Shown in pieces: positions 9,402-20,500 of a DNA stretch of 64,000 nt. Numbering within the stretch: the stretch's first letter is position 1; every line of letters starts with the position of its first letter. Below the pieces are notes generated by a model. The model was not told the DNA's origin, did no database searches, and was given only the letters and a program-made list of their open reading frames with translations. The stretch lies in NCBI GenBank assembly GCA_947683425.1, contig CANTUQ010000073.1:9692001-9756000 (forward strand), read 5' to 3'. Origin of the DNA: Excoecaria cochinchinensis. Its lineage: Eukaryota > Streptophyta > Magnoliopsida > Malpighiales > Euphorbiaceae. The position numbers and the translations under genes were made by a program.

Positions 9402-10781
9402 ATGTCTAATCCAGCCAGTGGGTCTGATACAACCAGGGCAATGATCGCCGAGGAAGTAGGGAGAAAAATGGAAGAGTTTGAGGCTAGAATAATGGCCATG
9501 ATGGGCAATCTTGCCACTACCATAGCTGGGCAACAAGTTGCTGCTGCTCCTATTAGGGGACCAAATGAACAAGGGGCTATTAGAGAGGATCCCCCTGCTA
9601 TAGTTGACATACCAACGATTGAGCAAAGAGCACCAGCACCTGTTGAGCGTAGAGAAGGCCCGAAATCTGAGGTTGACCTCTGGGAGGATGAGCAAGAGGA
9701 ACAGATGGTAGGAAAAGGAAAGTCGCCCAAGCTAGAGGAAGCAATGTGGAGGAAGATGGAGGAAAAATTTGAGGCTATGACAAGGATGATGACGGTAGGA
9801 AGGGGAATGAACTCGGAAGATCGTGAGCTGGATGGGGATGATTTGGTTCCCCAGAATTTTAAGATGCCTGATATTCCAAAATTTGACGGCACTTCTGATC
9901 CTGCTACACATATCAAGCAGTACTCACTAGTTATGAAGGGGACAACTTTAACAAGAAAGCAGAAGATAGAGTATTTTTGCTTGAGTCTTACAGGGGCTAC
10001 CATTGACTGGTATCATGGGCTGGACAGGAGGTCTAAAGAAGACTGGGACTTGTTGACTGAAGAGTTCCTAAAGCAATACGATTGCAGTACCCGGATGGAG
10101 GTTACAATGAAGGATCTAGAGCTGTTGCAGCAGAAGGCTGGGGAGTCTTTCCATAAATACCTCACCCGGTGGAGGAACCGGGTTATGGAGATGACGCGTA
10201 AACCCGATACACCTGATCAGATCCGATTATTCATTCGGAATGCCAGCCCATATCTGAGAGATGGACTGAAGATGAAGGGGCTGAAAGATTGGGAGTCCTT
10301 GAAGGACATTGTTATAGAGGCAGAAGGAGAATATATGGCCAGAAGGGCAAGCAGTGAGGCTTATGCCAAGAAGGGCTACAATAATCAAGGTGCAACCAAG
10401 TCAGCTAGTGCCAGCGGTGGTAATAGGAGTGGGAAGACGGCTGAGGTGTCGGCAATAGGAATGAATCAGAGGTACTTCTCGAATTTTGGTAGGCCTTTGT
10501 CATGGATACTGAAGAGGTTGATGAAGGAGGGGAAGCTACAACCCCTGCCACCTAGGCCAGCTAGGACCCAAGGGGAACCGGGGCATAAAGAGAATGAATA
10601 CTGTGCCTTTCACCAACATACGGGCCATCTGACAGACAATTGCTTCAGGTTGAGGCACCAGATTCAGGATCTAATCCATAGTAAGCAGATCACTAATCCT
10701 GAAAAGAGGGAGAGCAAGAAGAAGTCTAATTTCAATGCTTTTGCCACCACCTGTCTTCATAATTGGGTCGAGCTTGCCTGA
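9402..10781 (+). CDS. gag: Tat gag polyprotein
   Basis: Encodes the structural protein of the retrotransposon particle. The frame is open from ATG 9306, but I chose 9402 (MSNPASGSDTTRAMIAEEVG) because the relative on the minus strand starts at the matching place (43,424, MANLPRESNSTRALIAEEVG). Acidic, low-complexity N-terminal third; then the conserved gag core with PDIPKFDGTSDP and the downstream DWYHGL and YLTRWRNRV words; a C-terminal zinc-binding motif of the Tat type at about 10,600-10,650 (CAFHQHTGHLTDNC, using Cys-His-His-Cys). It ends at TGA 10,779 and overlaps the pol frame by 47 bases. No stop codon interrupts it. Length 459 codons from the chosen start, usual for the family. Intact, although the pol part is dead. 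Confidence 0.85.
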   Translation: MSNPASGSDTTRAMIAEEVGRKMEEFEARIMAMMGNLATTIAGQQVAAAPIRGPNEQGAIREDPPAIVDIPTIEQRAPAPVERREGPKSEVDLWEDEQEEQMVGKGKSPKLEEAMWRKMEEKFEAMTRMMTVGRGMNSEDRELDGDDLVPQNFKMPDIPKFDGTSDPATHIKQYSLVMKGTTLTRKQKIEYFCLSLTGATIDWYHGLDRRSKEDWDLLTEEFLKQYDCSTRMEVTMKDLELLQQKAGESFHKYLTRWRNRVMEMTRKPDTPDQIRLFIRNASPYLRDGLKMKGLKDWESLKDIVIEAEGEYMARRASSEAYAKKGYNNQGATKSASASGGNRSGKTAEVSAIGMNQRYFSNFGRPLSWILKRLMKEGKLQPLPPRPARTQGEPGHKENEYCAFHQHTGHLTDNCFRLRHQIQDLIHSKQITNPEKRESKKKSNFNAFATTCLHNWVELA

Positions 10782-12861
10782 ATGGTATGTATTACAGGAT
10801 TTGTATGGCAATGAATACGTCACTATCACTCGCCCTGAGGCAAGTGAAGAAGGGATTCCCGTGGCGGCGATAGACTGTTGGTCCACTAGTGAGAGTGGAG
10901 ACGAAGACGAAGATGAGAAGCATGGAGAGTTCACGGATTCGTGGGATTCGGAGGAGGATGAGAGAGTTGGGGCTGTAACTAGAAGTGGGAGAGTGGTCCC
11001 CGAAGTTGAGAAGCAGCAGGACCCTGTGCAAACACCTGTAGAGATGGAGCCGGAAGAAAATACTATAGTGAAGCAGCTGAAAAAGACCACGGCTCAGATA
11101 TCTATTTGGGACCTTCTAAGGCAGTCCCCTTCTCATAGACAGAGGTTAGTTGAGACATTGAGTGAGTCCACCGTAGCCAACACAATTTCTCCATCTGAGC
11201 TGCTAGATCTCGTCAAGGGGGGATCAAGGGAAAGACTGGTGTTTTCTGACGCAGATTTGCCAACTGAAGGCCGCAATCACAACCGACCACTATACATCAA
11301 GGCTCAAATTAACGGCAAGCACACCGCTTGTGTTATGGTTGATGATGGGTCATCCATAAATGTTTGTCCCCTAGTGGCACTTCAAGCTTTTGGGCTGGAC
11401 GAGAGTATGTTGAGTAAGTCTGATCTGACCATCACAGCCTACGATAATTCTCGAAGACAGGCATTGGGAACATTCAGAGCTCTAGTTAGGACTGGGCCTA
11501 TTGAGACTGAGGCAGAGTTTGTTGTCTTGCCTATCCCAGCCAATTTCTCAGCCTTATTGGGAAGACCGTGGTTCCATAAATTGGGAGGAGTGCCATCCAC
11601 CCTACACCAAATGGTAAAGATACCTCATGAAGGGGAGGTGGTGACCATAAAAGCAGCAAGAGAGAACCAAGTGTTTGCCTTGGGGATTTCTAATCAGCCA
11701 TTTAGTGGCTTTCACGTATCAGTGATTGGTGAGGAGCAGGGCTTGGCAGATAGCCCTCAGGTGGTGAACATGATGAAGAAGATGCACTTCCTCCCAGGGG
11801 CCGGATTGGGTAAAAATTCGCAGGGGCTACAAGATGCCATCACAACACAAGGCCAGAAAGATCGGAAGGGTCTGGGCTACAAAGGAGAGCATGGCAGGAA
11901 GAAAGTGTCAGGGAAGATTCCCCACATTTCAGAGAGTTTTATTCCCTCATCTTCAGTCTGTGCTTATACTGGAGAAGAGGAGCCTCAATGGGTCGATGGA
12001 AAGATTGTTCCGGGGTTTGAAATTTTCAATGATGTCTTCAACTGGGATGTTGGAGTTATCAAGTCCTTGGAGAACTTCTGGGATGAGGAGATCATGACTC
12101 AATGCAGTGTCTGGGACAGGGATGGGCCTGAGGAGATTTTCACTGATAAGCTGTTAGCTACCAGGTTGAAGGGAAAAGAAAAGATGGTAGAGCCAGAGCT
12201 AGAGATTGAAAATTTGAAGATTTCACCGGAAGTGGTTGATAAGCCTCCACTAAGCCAAGAAGTTAAAGCCCAGTCGGCTGCAGCATCATCATCGACAGAA
12301 GATGAAGGCAGTAGTTGTTTAGATAGTCTTTTTATGCCAGAACTTTTTAATGACAATGTTAATGTTTCTGATTACATTAATGAGATGAATAACTTTGCTT
12401 ACTTGTGTGATGTTTCTGATGATTTCGTTTCTCATGATCATAAACATGATGCATTCATTTTTGACATTAACTCAACTAGCACGACTGCATTTAATCTCGG
12501 AACTTTGGAGAATCCAAAGGAAATTTTGATAGCATCAGACATAACTCCTGAGGAGAGGCTAAAATTTGAGAGAATATTGAAAAAATATGAAAAAGTCTTT
12601 GCCTGGACCTACGAGGACATGCCGGGGATTGATCGAGATGTAGCCGAACATGCCATTCCAACTTACCCAGAAAGTAAACCGGTCAAGCAAAAGCTCAGAA
12701 GGCTTAGGCCAGAATGGGCTCAAAAGGTGAAAGAAGAGATCCATAAGCAGATTGAGACTAAATTTCTACTGGAGGTTAAATACCCGATGTGGCTGGCTAA
12801 TGTAGTTCCTGTGGCTAAAAAGGATGGAAAAGTTCGAGTATGTGTGGACTATCGGGACTGA
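10735..12861 (+). pseudogene. pol: Tat pol, first part: protease, G-patch, start of reverse transcriptase
   Basis: Open 708-codon frame, +1 relative to gag, overlapping gag by 47 bases; whether expression used a frameshift or the offset is a mutation is not clear. The aspartic protease site reads VDDGSS at residues 202-207, the Tat version of D-T/S-G. Residues about 346-390 (KMHFLPGAGLGK and onward) form a G-patch-like glycine-rich segment, an RNA-binding module known in some retroelement proteases. Residues from about 613 are the N-terminal reverse transcriptase (KKYEKVFAWTYEDMPGI, KKDGKVRVCVDYRD). The frame ends at TGA 12,859, one base after the YRD word: a single base is missing there, and the RT continues in the next frame. 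ATG 10735 is simply the first in the frame, so the true protein start is uncertain. Confidence 0.85.
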
Positions 12862-13882
12862 ACAAAGCTTGCCCGAAAGATGATTTTCCTCTGCCTCATA
12901 TTGATATGCTGGTAGACAGTGCTGCTGCTTGCATGATGTACAGCTTCGTGGATGGGTATGCAGGGTACAATCAAATCCTTAACAAGATAGTGGATCGGAT
13001 TAAGACTGCCTTTATCACCGAATGGGGTACATTTGCTTACCGAGTCATGCCTTTCGGACTAAAGAATGCAGGAGCGACCTATCAGAGGATGGCCACCAGA
13101 GTTCTCAATGATTTGATCCATAAGGAAGTGGAGGTGTATGTTGACGACATGATGATCAAGTCAGCTACCAGAGAAGGTCACTTCGAGGCTTTAGAAAAGT
13201 TCTTTCAAAGGATTAATAAGTATGATCTGCGCCTCAATCCCAAGAAGTGCACTTTTGGAGTTACCTCGGGTAAGCTGTTAGGCCATGTGGTAAGCCAGAG
13301 AGGAATTGAAGTAGATCCTGACAAAGTCAGGGCCATCAGAGAGATACCAGTGCCTCAAAAAGAGACAGAGGTTAGAAGTTTTCGGGGAAAGCTTCAGTAC
13401 ATCAGCCGGTTTATTACCAAGCTGGCTTCAGTATGTGAACCCATCTTCAAGCTTCTTAGGAAGAATCAGCCGGTGGTGTGGAATAATCATTATCAATTGG
13501 CTTTTAATACTATTAAGGATTATCTCTTGAATCCTCCAGTTTTAAGACCACCACGGCATGCCAAGCCACTAATCTTGTATTTGGCTATAGAAGACAATTC
13601 AGTGGGTGCCATGATGGCCCAGGAGAATGATTTTGTGGTAGAATTTGCTGTCTACTATCTTAGTAAGAAATTCTTGACATATGAAGCCAAATATGTGGAA
13701 GTGGAAAAGATTTGCTTAGCAGTTATTTGGGCTTCTAAGAAGTTGCGGCACTACTTTCATTCCTTCAGTGTACAAGCGGTTGCCAAGCATAACCCGCTTA
13801 GGTACCTTCAGGAAGCGCCCTCTTTGCTGGGAAAGATGGGAAGATGGTTACTACTATTGCAGGAGTTCGATATCGAATACAT
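12857..13882 (+). pseudogene. pol: Tat pol, second part: reverse transcriptase core and RNase H, cut by copia
   Basis: Continues the RT after the one-base loss. LNKACPKDDFPLPHID follows directly; MPFGLKNAGATYQR and the catalytic YVDDMM (about 13,137-13,154) are present. The thumb and connection follow, then the Ty3-type RNase H (PLILYLAIEDNSVGAMM; YLSKKFLTYE at about 13,660). At 13,883 the copia LTR interrupts the frame in the RNase H tail; the reading resumes in phase after 23,450. The active-site residues visible here are unchanged, so death of the element is due to frame breaks rather than catalytic loss. Confidence 0.88.
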
Positions 13883-15786
13883 TGTTAGTGTAAGCCCTAG
13901 CCCCAATACATTGTAATAAAACACTTTAGTTAATAAATGAGGCATTTGTTTTATCCATTGTATTCCTGTGCATGTCAATTGATAGAACTATCCAAGAATG
14001 TTGTTTCAGTTTAAGTTATCATGTGTGAGGCACATGGTTGTAAGACCTTGAAACAAATGAGACTTCATTCTAAATATCCCTAGTCAGTCATTGTTATGGG
14101 AATAACAAATGAATTAAGACTAGTATGCTCTCTCTGATTAGTTGAGTTCTGTCTTACGGATCATAAGGACAAAAGTGTCAATCAGAGATCATAGATACAT
14201 GTTTGTAACATGGTATTTGGATACGATCCACACATGAGAACACTACATGGTACAAGTCATAAGTGTTCCTCATATGCAAGTTTTGTATCGGAGTTCTTAG
14301 ACCTAAAATCTCTATGAAACTCTTTATGAATTACTGTGTACTTTGACATACACCTAACGTGCTCGTAACTGAGTGACAAGTATGGGTATGCTTGGGTATG
14401 CATTGATTTATGTTAGAGAGCATGAGAGAAGTGAAGGGATTACCCCTCTCTATAAGAGAAAAAAATATCATCGGCCACTTGATCAGTGAACTGAGAAGTG
14501 TATGGCCATACCGAGATGTAATAATGTGCAATCATTATTTATCTGAGAGTTCAGTGTCACTGGAATATCAAGAAAGGAATTAACTTACACATGAGGATGA
14601 CTTGTTCCATGCCTTATGTTAATTCTGATATTTATGGGTAAGGGAATATATAAAATTGCATTAGGTCACTAAATGCCAATTGCATTTTCATTTAAATTGG
14701 AATGCTATAATATCTTGCTAGAGAATATATATAGCCTTTGAATTAATTTTTAATTCATTGCCAATATTAAATGGACCTATAGGATCGCACACAAAGCATT
14801 GGGCTTAAAATACTTGAATAAAGTATTGAGCATTAATTTAGGCTTTTAATTTAAGTCAAATTAATGTATATGTAATGGGTATTTAATTGCTAATGGACCT
14901 TGGTCCATGAGAGAGGAAATTCGGCCCACATAGGTTTAATTTCAATTAATTAATTATGTTGTATTAATTAATTTAATTGAGTATTAAATCCTAAGATATT
15001 TAAGTCAAACTAAATCACTTAATAATGGGATGACCTAGCCGAAATTCCAAAGGATATATACCATGGGAATTTCAGCACATGTTAAATGGTAAGTGATTAG
15101 TTTGATTAATACATCTTAAGGTTTTATTTCAAATCAATTTGAATTTTAAATTCAAAAGGGATTGAGCTAATATTTACTACTGATCTTTAGGAAGTGTTTA
15201 AGGTTGAATTAACTATCTCAAGGTAGGAAAATTCGGATTAAAAGACTTGCCATAAGGAGGGGTATATATTAGATAAGAATAAAACCCTAAGGGAGAAGAA
15301 AAAAGAGTGGTGGCTAGGTTTTGCGTGAAACATCTCTCTCTCTCTCATTTTTTTTCTGCTTGGCCGAAATACACAAGGAGAAGGATTCTTCCTTGCTTGC
15401 TTGTGACTTTGAGCATTGATTATACATAGTAGAAGGACAAGATCAAGTCTTGTGGCTTCAAACTAATTCCATTACACAATACATATTTAGTAAGCTAGCA
15501 CTTTCGGTTTTGAGCCGTCTTTGCGAGTGTGTGTGTGAGAATAGAGAGGAGTGGCGAAAAAGGCTGTTCCTTGGCATTGGTGGTGAACATCTAAGGTGGA
15601 CAAGATCATCTAAATTGCTGGTCATCATCAAATTCAATTTGAAAGGCATCTAAAGTTGTAAGTTATTAAAACCCTAAAATTGCATGTTTCCGATTCTTGT
15701 CATGGAATTGTTTGGCATGTATGATCAAATTTTTTTTTGTTTTCCGCTGCGTGATCATCATACACATACCATGACATATTTCATCA
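13883..15786 (+). repeat. 5' LTR of the copia element
   Basis: 1,904 bases, TG..CA. A run of CT repeats near 15,333 and small ORFs (for example 15,450-15,653) occur identically in the partner LTR 7,664 bases downstream, so they are LTR sequence and not genes. Confidence 0.96.
15263..15290 (+). promoter_or_regulatory. copia LTR core promoter
   Basis: TATATATT at 15,263-15,270 is followed by a telo-box-like AAACCCTAA at about 15,281-15,290. This TATA box plus telo-box near the presumed transcription start would mark the U3/R border. The identical copy lies at 22,927-22,954 in the 3' LTR. Position in the LTR (about 1,380 of 1,904) is reasonable for a plant copia element. Confidence 0.6.
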
Positions 15787-15787
15787 G

Positions 15788-15800
15788 TGGTATCAGAGCC
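15788..15800 (+). other. tRNA-Met primer binding site of copia element
   Basis: TGGTATCAGAGCC begins two bases after the LTR. It is the standard complement to the 3' end of plant initiator methionine tRNA, used by most plant copia elements to prime minus-strand DNA synthesis. Confidence 0.95.
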
Positions 15801-17569
15801 TAAACATGCTTATTTTAGTGCTTTAGGTGCATGAAATAATTAATTAAAAATCGTTACTTTTAATACATGCAATGCTGAAATTTTCTGTTTTGAGTTTTTT
15901 GCATTGTTTTGGTGTAAAAACGATTTTAATTGATTAGATAGGTATTATAATTAATATGACATGTTAATATACTGTCCTTAGGTTGTTTAGGGGCTGTTAA
16001 TGGTCAGATTTAATTATGTATACCTGATGGTACATGTTAATGTTAAAACTAGGTGCATTATGGCATGTTAATTGAAATTTTAACAACTAGTTTTATATAT
16101 TAAATGTAAAATTGGTTTTGGCATGTTTGTAAGTGTTTTAAAAATATTAAATATCAGGTCTGGACATTATTTAAATATGGTTTTAATTCTGGTCCATGAC
16201 AATTTAATTGATTAATTTTAAAATCACTTAAAACATGACTAGTTTGTGTTTGTTACATGTTTAATCAACATTGTTTGTTTTGATTTGATTAAAATGGTAA
16301 AAACACATTTAGATCAGATTGGTACAGAATGTTAAATCAATATTTATGACCTTATTTAGATTATTAAATGACTCATAAAATTGATTTAAGTGTTTGTGCA
16401 TTTTTGGCATCACATAAGCATTAAACAACTAGTTTTTTGTTGTTTGTTTGTTTTTATATGCATGCCATGTTTTATATATATGTTCTTCATGATTTTATGC
16501 TTTAATTCATGTTGGTACATATTATATGTATTTTTAATGTTTATGGGCTGAATGACATAAAATTAAAAATGGCAAAATTGGAAATAACACTAGAGTTGAT
16601 TTATGGCACAAATCTAACTAGTTTGTGTTTTGGGCTTTTTAAGAGAACTTATTCAATAAGAGGATTTAGTCCATTGGGCTTCGGCCCAGGCCCATCACGG
16701 GGTCATCTCTTAAAGGTTCAAGTACACAATTTCCATTAATGGGCTTGGCTAATTTAATTAAAATTGGACTTTGTTTGATCCATGAATGTTATGTATATTA
16801 ATTTGCTTGTTTGGTGTGATAAATGGATATGCATGGTGCATTCATGGGCCCTGGGTTTTTGTAATTAATTATGGCCTGCGAGCCATTATGTATTATTGTA
16901 AAAGTTTCATTTATTTCTTAGAATAGAATTTACTTGAAGACTTTGTAAATCAAGATGAAGCCCACCGGAGTGGTGAAGCCCAACTCGAAGATTCTTGTGT
17001 AATAGTATAGAATCTTAGTTGTAGGTTTTATGGGCCCATGTTTGTCACGCTTTACTTTATGCAATTATTTATATATGCATGCTATGAATGGATGACAAAG
17101 CGTATGCCATATAAGCCGTAATAAAATGAATCCCTAAAATAGTAAGTCACAAAGTTGCCTTCCTAATTCGAAACATGTCAAGGCATCGATCATCGGTAAC
17201 GTAGACTAGGAGTCCTAGATGCGCCCGATTATTTTTGTGAGGCATGAGTTGTGAATGTAGGTTGGACTTAACATGGAAAGGGATGCCCGGACCTAGGCAA
17301 CTAATAAATGGGTTTGTGCTATAACATCTTAAGATGTTAGCCCATTTGATCCAAGAGTCATGTACGAGTCATGATTGGAGTTATCCTACCTAAGTAACTT
17401 AACTTATTAGGTGTACAAGCTCAGCTTGACTAATAAGGTTGTTGTGAAAAGTGGATCTTGGCCCACATTAAATCACTAACGCGAATTATTTAAAGGGATA
17501 TTAATTCGGTTTGTGGGATTATTAATAAGACCTCATTTAATCTTGCTAAATTTTATTGTAGATTGAAAA
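15801..17569 (+). other. copia leader
   Basis: About 1.77 kb without a convincing gene between the primer site and the polyprotein start; AT-rich in its first half. Just before the ATG the sequence TTGCTAAATTTTATTGTAG looks like a branch site and 3' splice acceptor, so the leader may be shortened by splicing. That is inference from short words. Confidence 0.6.
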
Positions 17570-20500
17570 ATGGCATCTTCAAACAACAATTTCTCATTGC
17601 GATCGGTCCTTGAAAAGGACAAATTGAATGGCACCAATTTCATAGACTGGTCTCGAAACTTAAGGATAGTTCTTAAGCAAGAGAAAAAGTCGTATGTTTT
17701 GGATGCACCCTTGCCTCAAGAACCTGCAAGGAACGCCTCTGCGGTTCAAAGGGAAACTTTTGAGACCAAGAAGAGCGACTCCAATGATGTGACCTGTTTG
17801 ATGCTAGCCACTATGGTGCCTGACTTGCAAAAGCAATTTATGGACCAAGAGGCGTATGCGATCATGGTGCACTTAAAGGAAATGTTCCAAGAGCAAGCTC
17901 GTCACGAGAGGTTTGTGACAACTAAGGCCTTAATTTCCTGTAAGATGGCTGCAGGTACTCCTGTTAGTACACATGTACTCAAGATGAAAGGGTATCTTGA
18001 TACTCTTGAGAAGCTTGAGGTACAAGTACCAAAGGAATTGGCTACTGACTTGATTTTAGGATCATTGGCTGATGATTATGATCCATTTGTAATGAATTAT
18101 AACATGCATGCGATGAACAAGTCAGTTACTGAGCTTCATGGGATGCTTAAGAATGCTGAAGAAAACATTCGAAAGACTAATCCCATACTGATGGTTCAAG
18201 GGGGCATTAAGAAGGGACCGGCTAAGGGAAAAGGAAAGGGAAAGGCAAAACCCAAGAATGACCTGGCTCGGTTCAAGTCAAATGGGAGCGCACCTCAGGC
18301 CCAATCCAAGCCCAAGGCGCAAAAGCCCAAGGAGAGTGAGAGCACTTGCTTCCATTGCAACAAAATAGGGCATTGGAAGAAGAATTGCGCTCTCTTCAAG
18401 GAAGAACAAAAAAAGAATGGAGCCAAGGCGTCCAGTTCAGGTATTTTTGTTGTTGAAATTAACCTTTCTATTTCTACCATTTGGGTACTAGATACCGGTT
18501 GTGGTTCTCACATTTGTTCAAATGTGCAGGGGCTAAGAAATAGGAGATTACTTGGGAAGAATGAAGTGGACCTCCGTGTGGGGAATGGAGCACGAGTTGC
18601 TGCCATGGAGATAGGCGACTATCAACTCACTTTACCTTCAGGACTTTGTTTAATTTTGAAAAATTGTTATTATGTGCCTGCTATGAGCAGAAACATTATT
18701 TCAGTTTCATTATTGGATTTGGATGAATTTGATTTTGTTATTAAAAATGGCAATGCTCATATTCGTCGCCAAGGCATTTCATATGGCAATGCCATGTTGC
18801 AAAATGGCCTTTATATCCTTGATCTATCAAACAAAGAGTCCATATACAACATTAATACAAAGAAGGTTAAATCAAATGAGTTAAACCCTACTTACTTCTG
18901 GCATTGTCGTTTAGGACATGCAAACGAAAAACGCATTTCAAGACTCCACAAAACTGGAGTGCTTGGGTCATTTGACTTAGAATCTTATGATACATGCGAG
19001 CCATGTTTGCATGGAAAAATGACAAAGAGTCCTTTTAACAAGAAAGGTGAGAGGACTAATGGCTTATTGGAGCTAATACATACCGATGTATGTGGACCAT
19101 TAAGTACACAAGCCAGAGGTGGTTTTAGCTACTTCGTGACATTCACGGATGACTTCAGTAGATATGGCTATGTCTATCTGATGAAGCATAAATCTGAAAC
19201 TTTTGAGAAATTCAAAGTGTTTAAAAACGAAGTAGAAAACCAACTTGGCAAAAGTATAAAAGCCATTCGGTCAGATCGAGGTGGCGAATATTTAAGCCAA
19301 GAGTTTGACTGTCATCTAAAGGAGTGTGGTATTATTTCACAGCTCACTCCTCCTGGAACACCACAATGGAATGGTGTGTCCGAAAGGAGAAATCGAACTC
19401 TATTGGACATGGTTCGATCTATGATGAGTCAAGCAAATCTTCCTGTCTCTTTTTGGGGCTATGCATTAGAAACTGCTGCGTTTCTACTAAACCGTATTCC
19501 AACTAAAGCAGTTGAAAAGACACCATACAAGGTATGGACTGGGAAAGAACCCAATATGTCATTTCTCAGGATTTGGGGCTGTGAATCACATGTTAAGAAA
19601 TTAACATCTGACAAACTAGAGTCCAAATCCACTGTCTGCTTATTTGTGGGTTATCCCAAAGAAACAAAGGGATACTACTTTTACTCACAAACCGAGAACA
19701 AAGTATTTGTTGCTCGCAAGGCTGTTTTCTTGGAAAAGGAGTTCCTTCTCAAGAAAGACAGTGGGAGTAAAGTAGAACTTGGAGAAATTCAAACGCCACA
19801 AACTCCTATACAGGATGAGTTGGAAATGGGATCAAGTTCACAACCAATTGTGGAACAAGAACCCATTGCACAAGTACCTAGAAGGTCCGGTAGGGTACGT
19901 CAGGAGATTGAGAGATATGGTTTTCTAATCACTGACAGTGACACTATTGAGTTAGTAGATCGTGAGGATCCTACTACCTACCGAGAAGCTATTGAAAGCC
20001 CAGACTCGAAAAATTGGCTTGAAGCCATGAAATCCGAGATGCAATCAATGTACGATAACCAGGTTTGGACCTTGGTTGATCCACCACAAGGTGCTAAAGT
20101 AATTGAATGCAAGTGGCTATTTAAACTCAAAGCTGATAAGACCTACAAAGGTAGACTAGTAGCGAAAGGTTTTCGACAAACACATGGTGTAGACTATGAT
20201 GAAACCTTTTCGCCTGTAGTCATGCTCAAGTCCATTAGGATCTTGCTTGCCATAGCTGCATATCATGATTATGAGATATGGCAAATGGATGTCAAAACTG
20301 CTTTCCTCAATGGAAATTTACTAGAGGAGGTGTTTATGACACAGCCTGAAGGTTTTGTCAATCCCAAGCATCCTAAGAAGGTTTGCAAGCTTCAGAAATC
20401 CATTTATGGATTAAAGCAAGCATCCCGAAGTTGGAATCTTCGTTTTGATGAGGCAGTCAAAGAATTTGACTTCGTCAAGAACGAAGATGAGCCTTGTGTA

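Noticed and set aside
15450..15653. Small ORF repeated at 23,114
   Set aside because: Identical because both lie in the copia LTRs; no start or family support.
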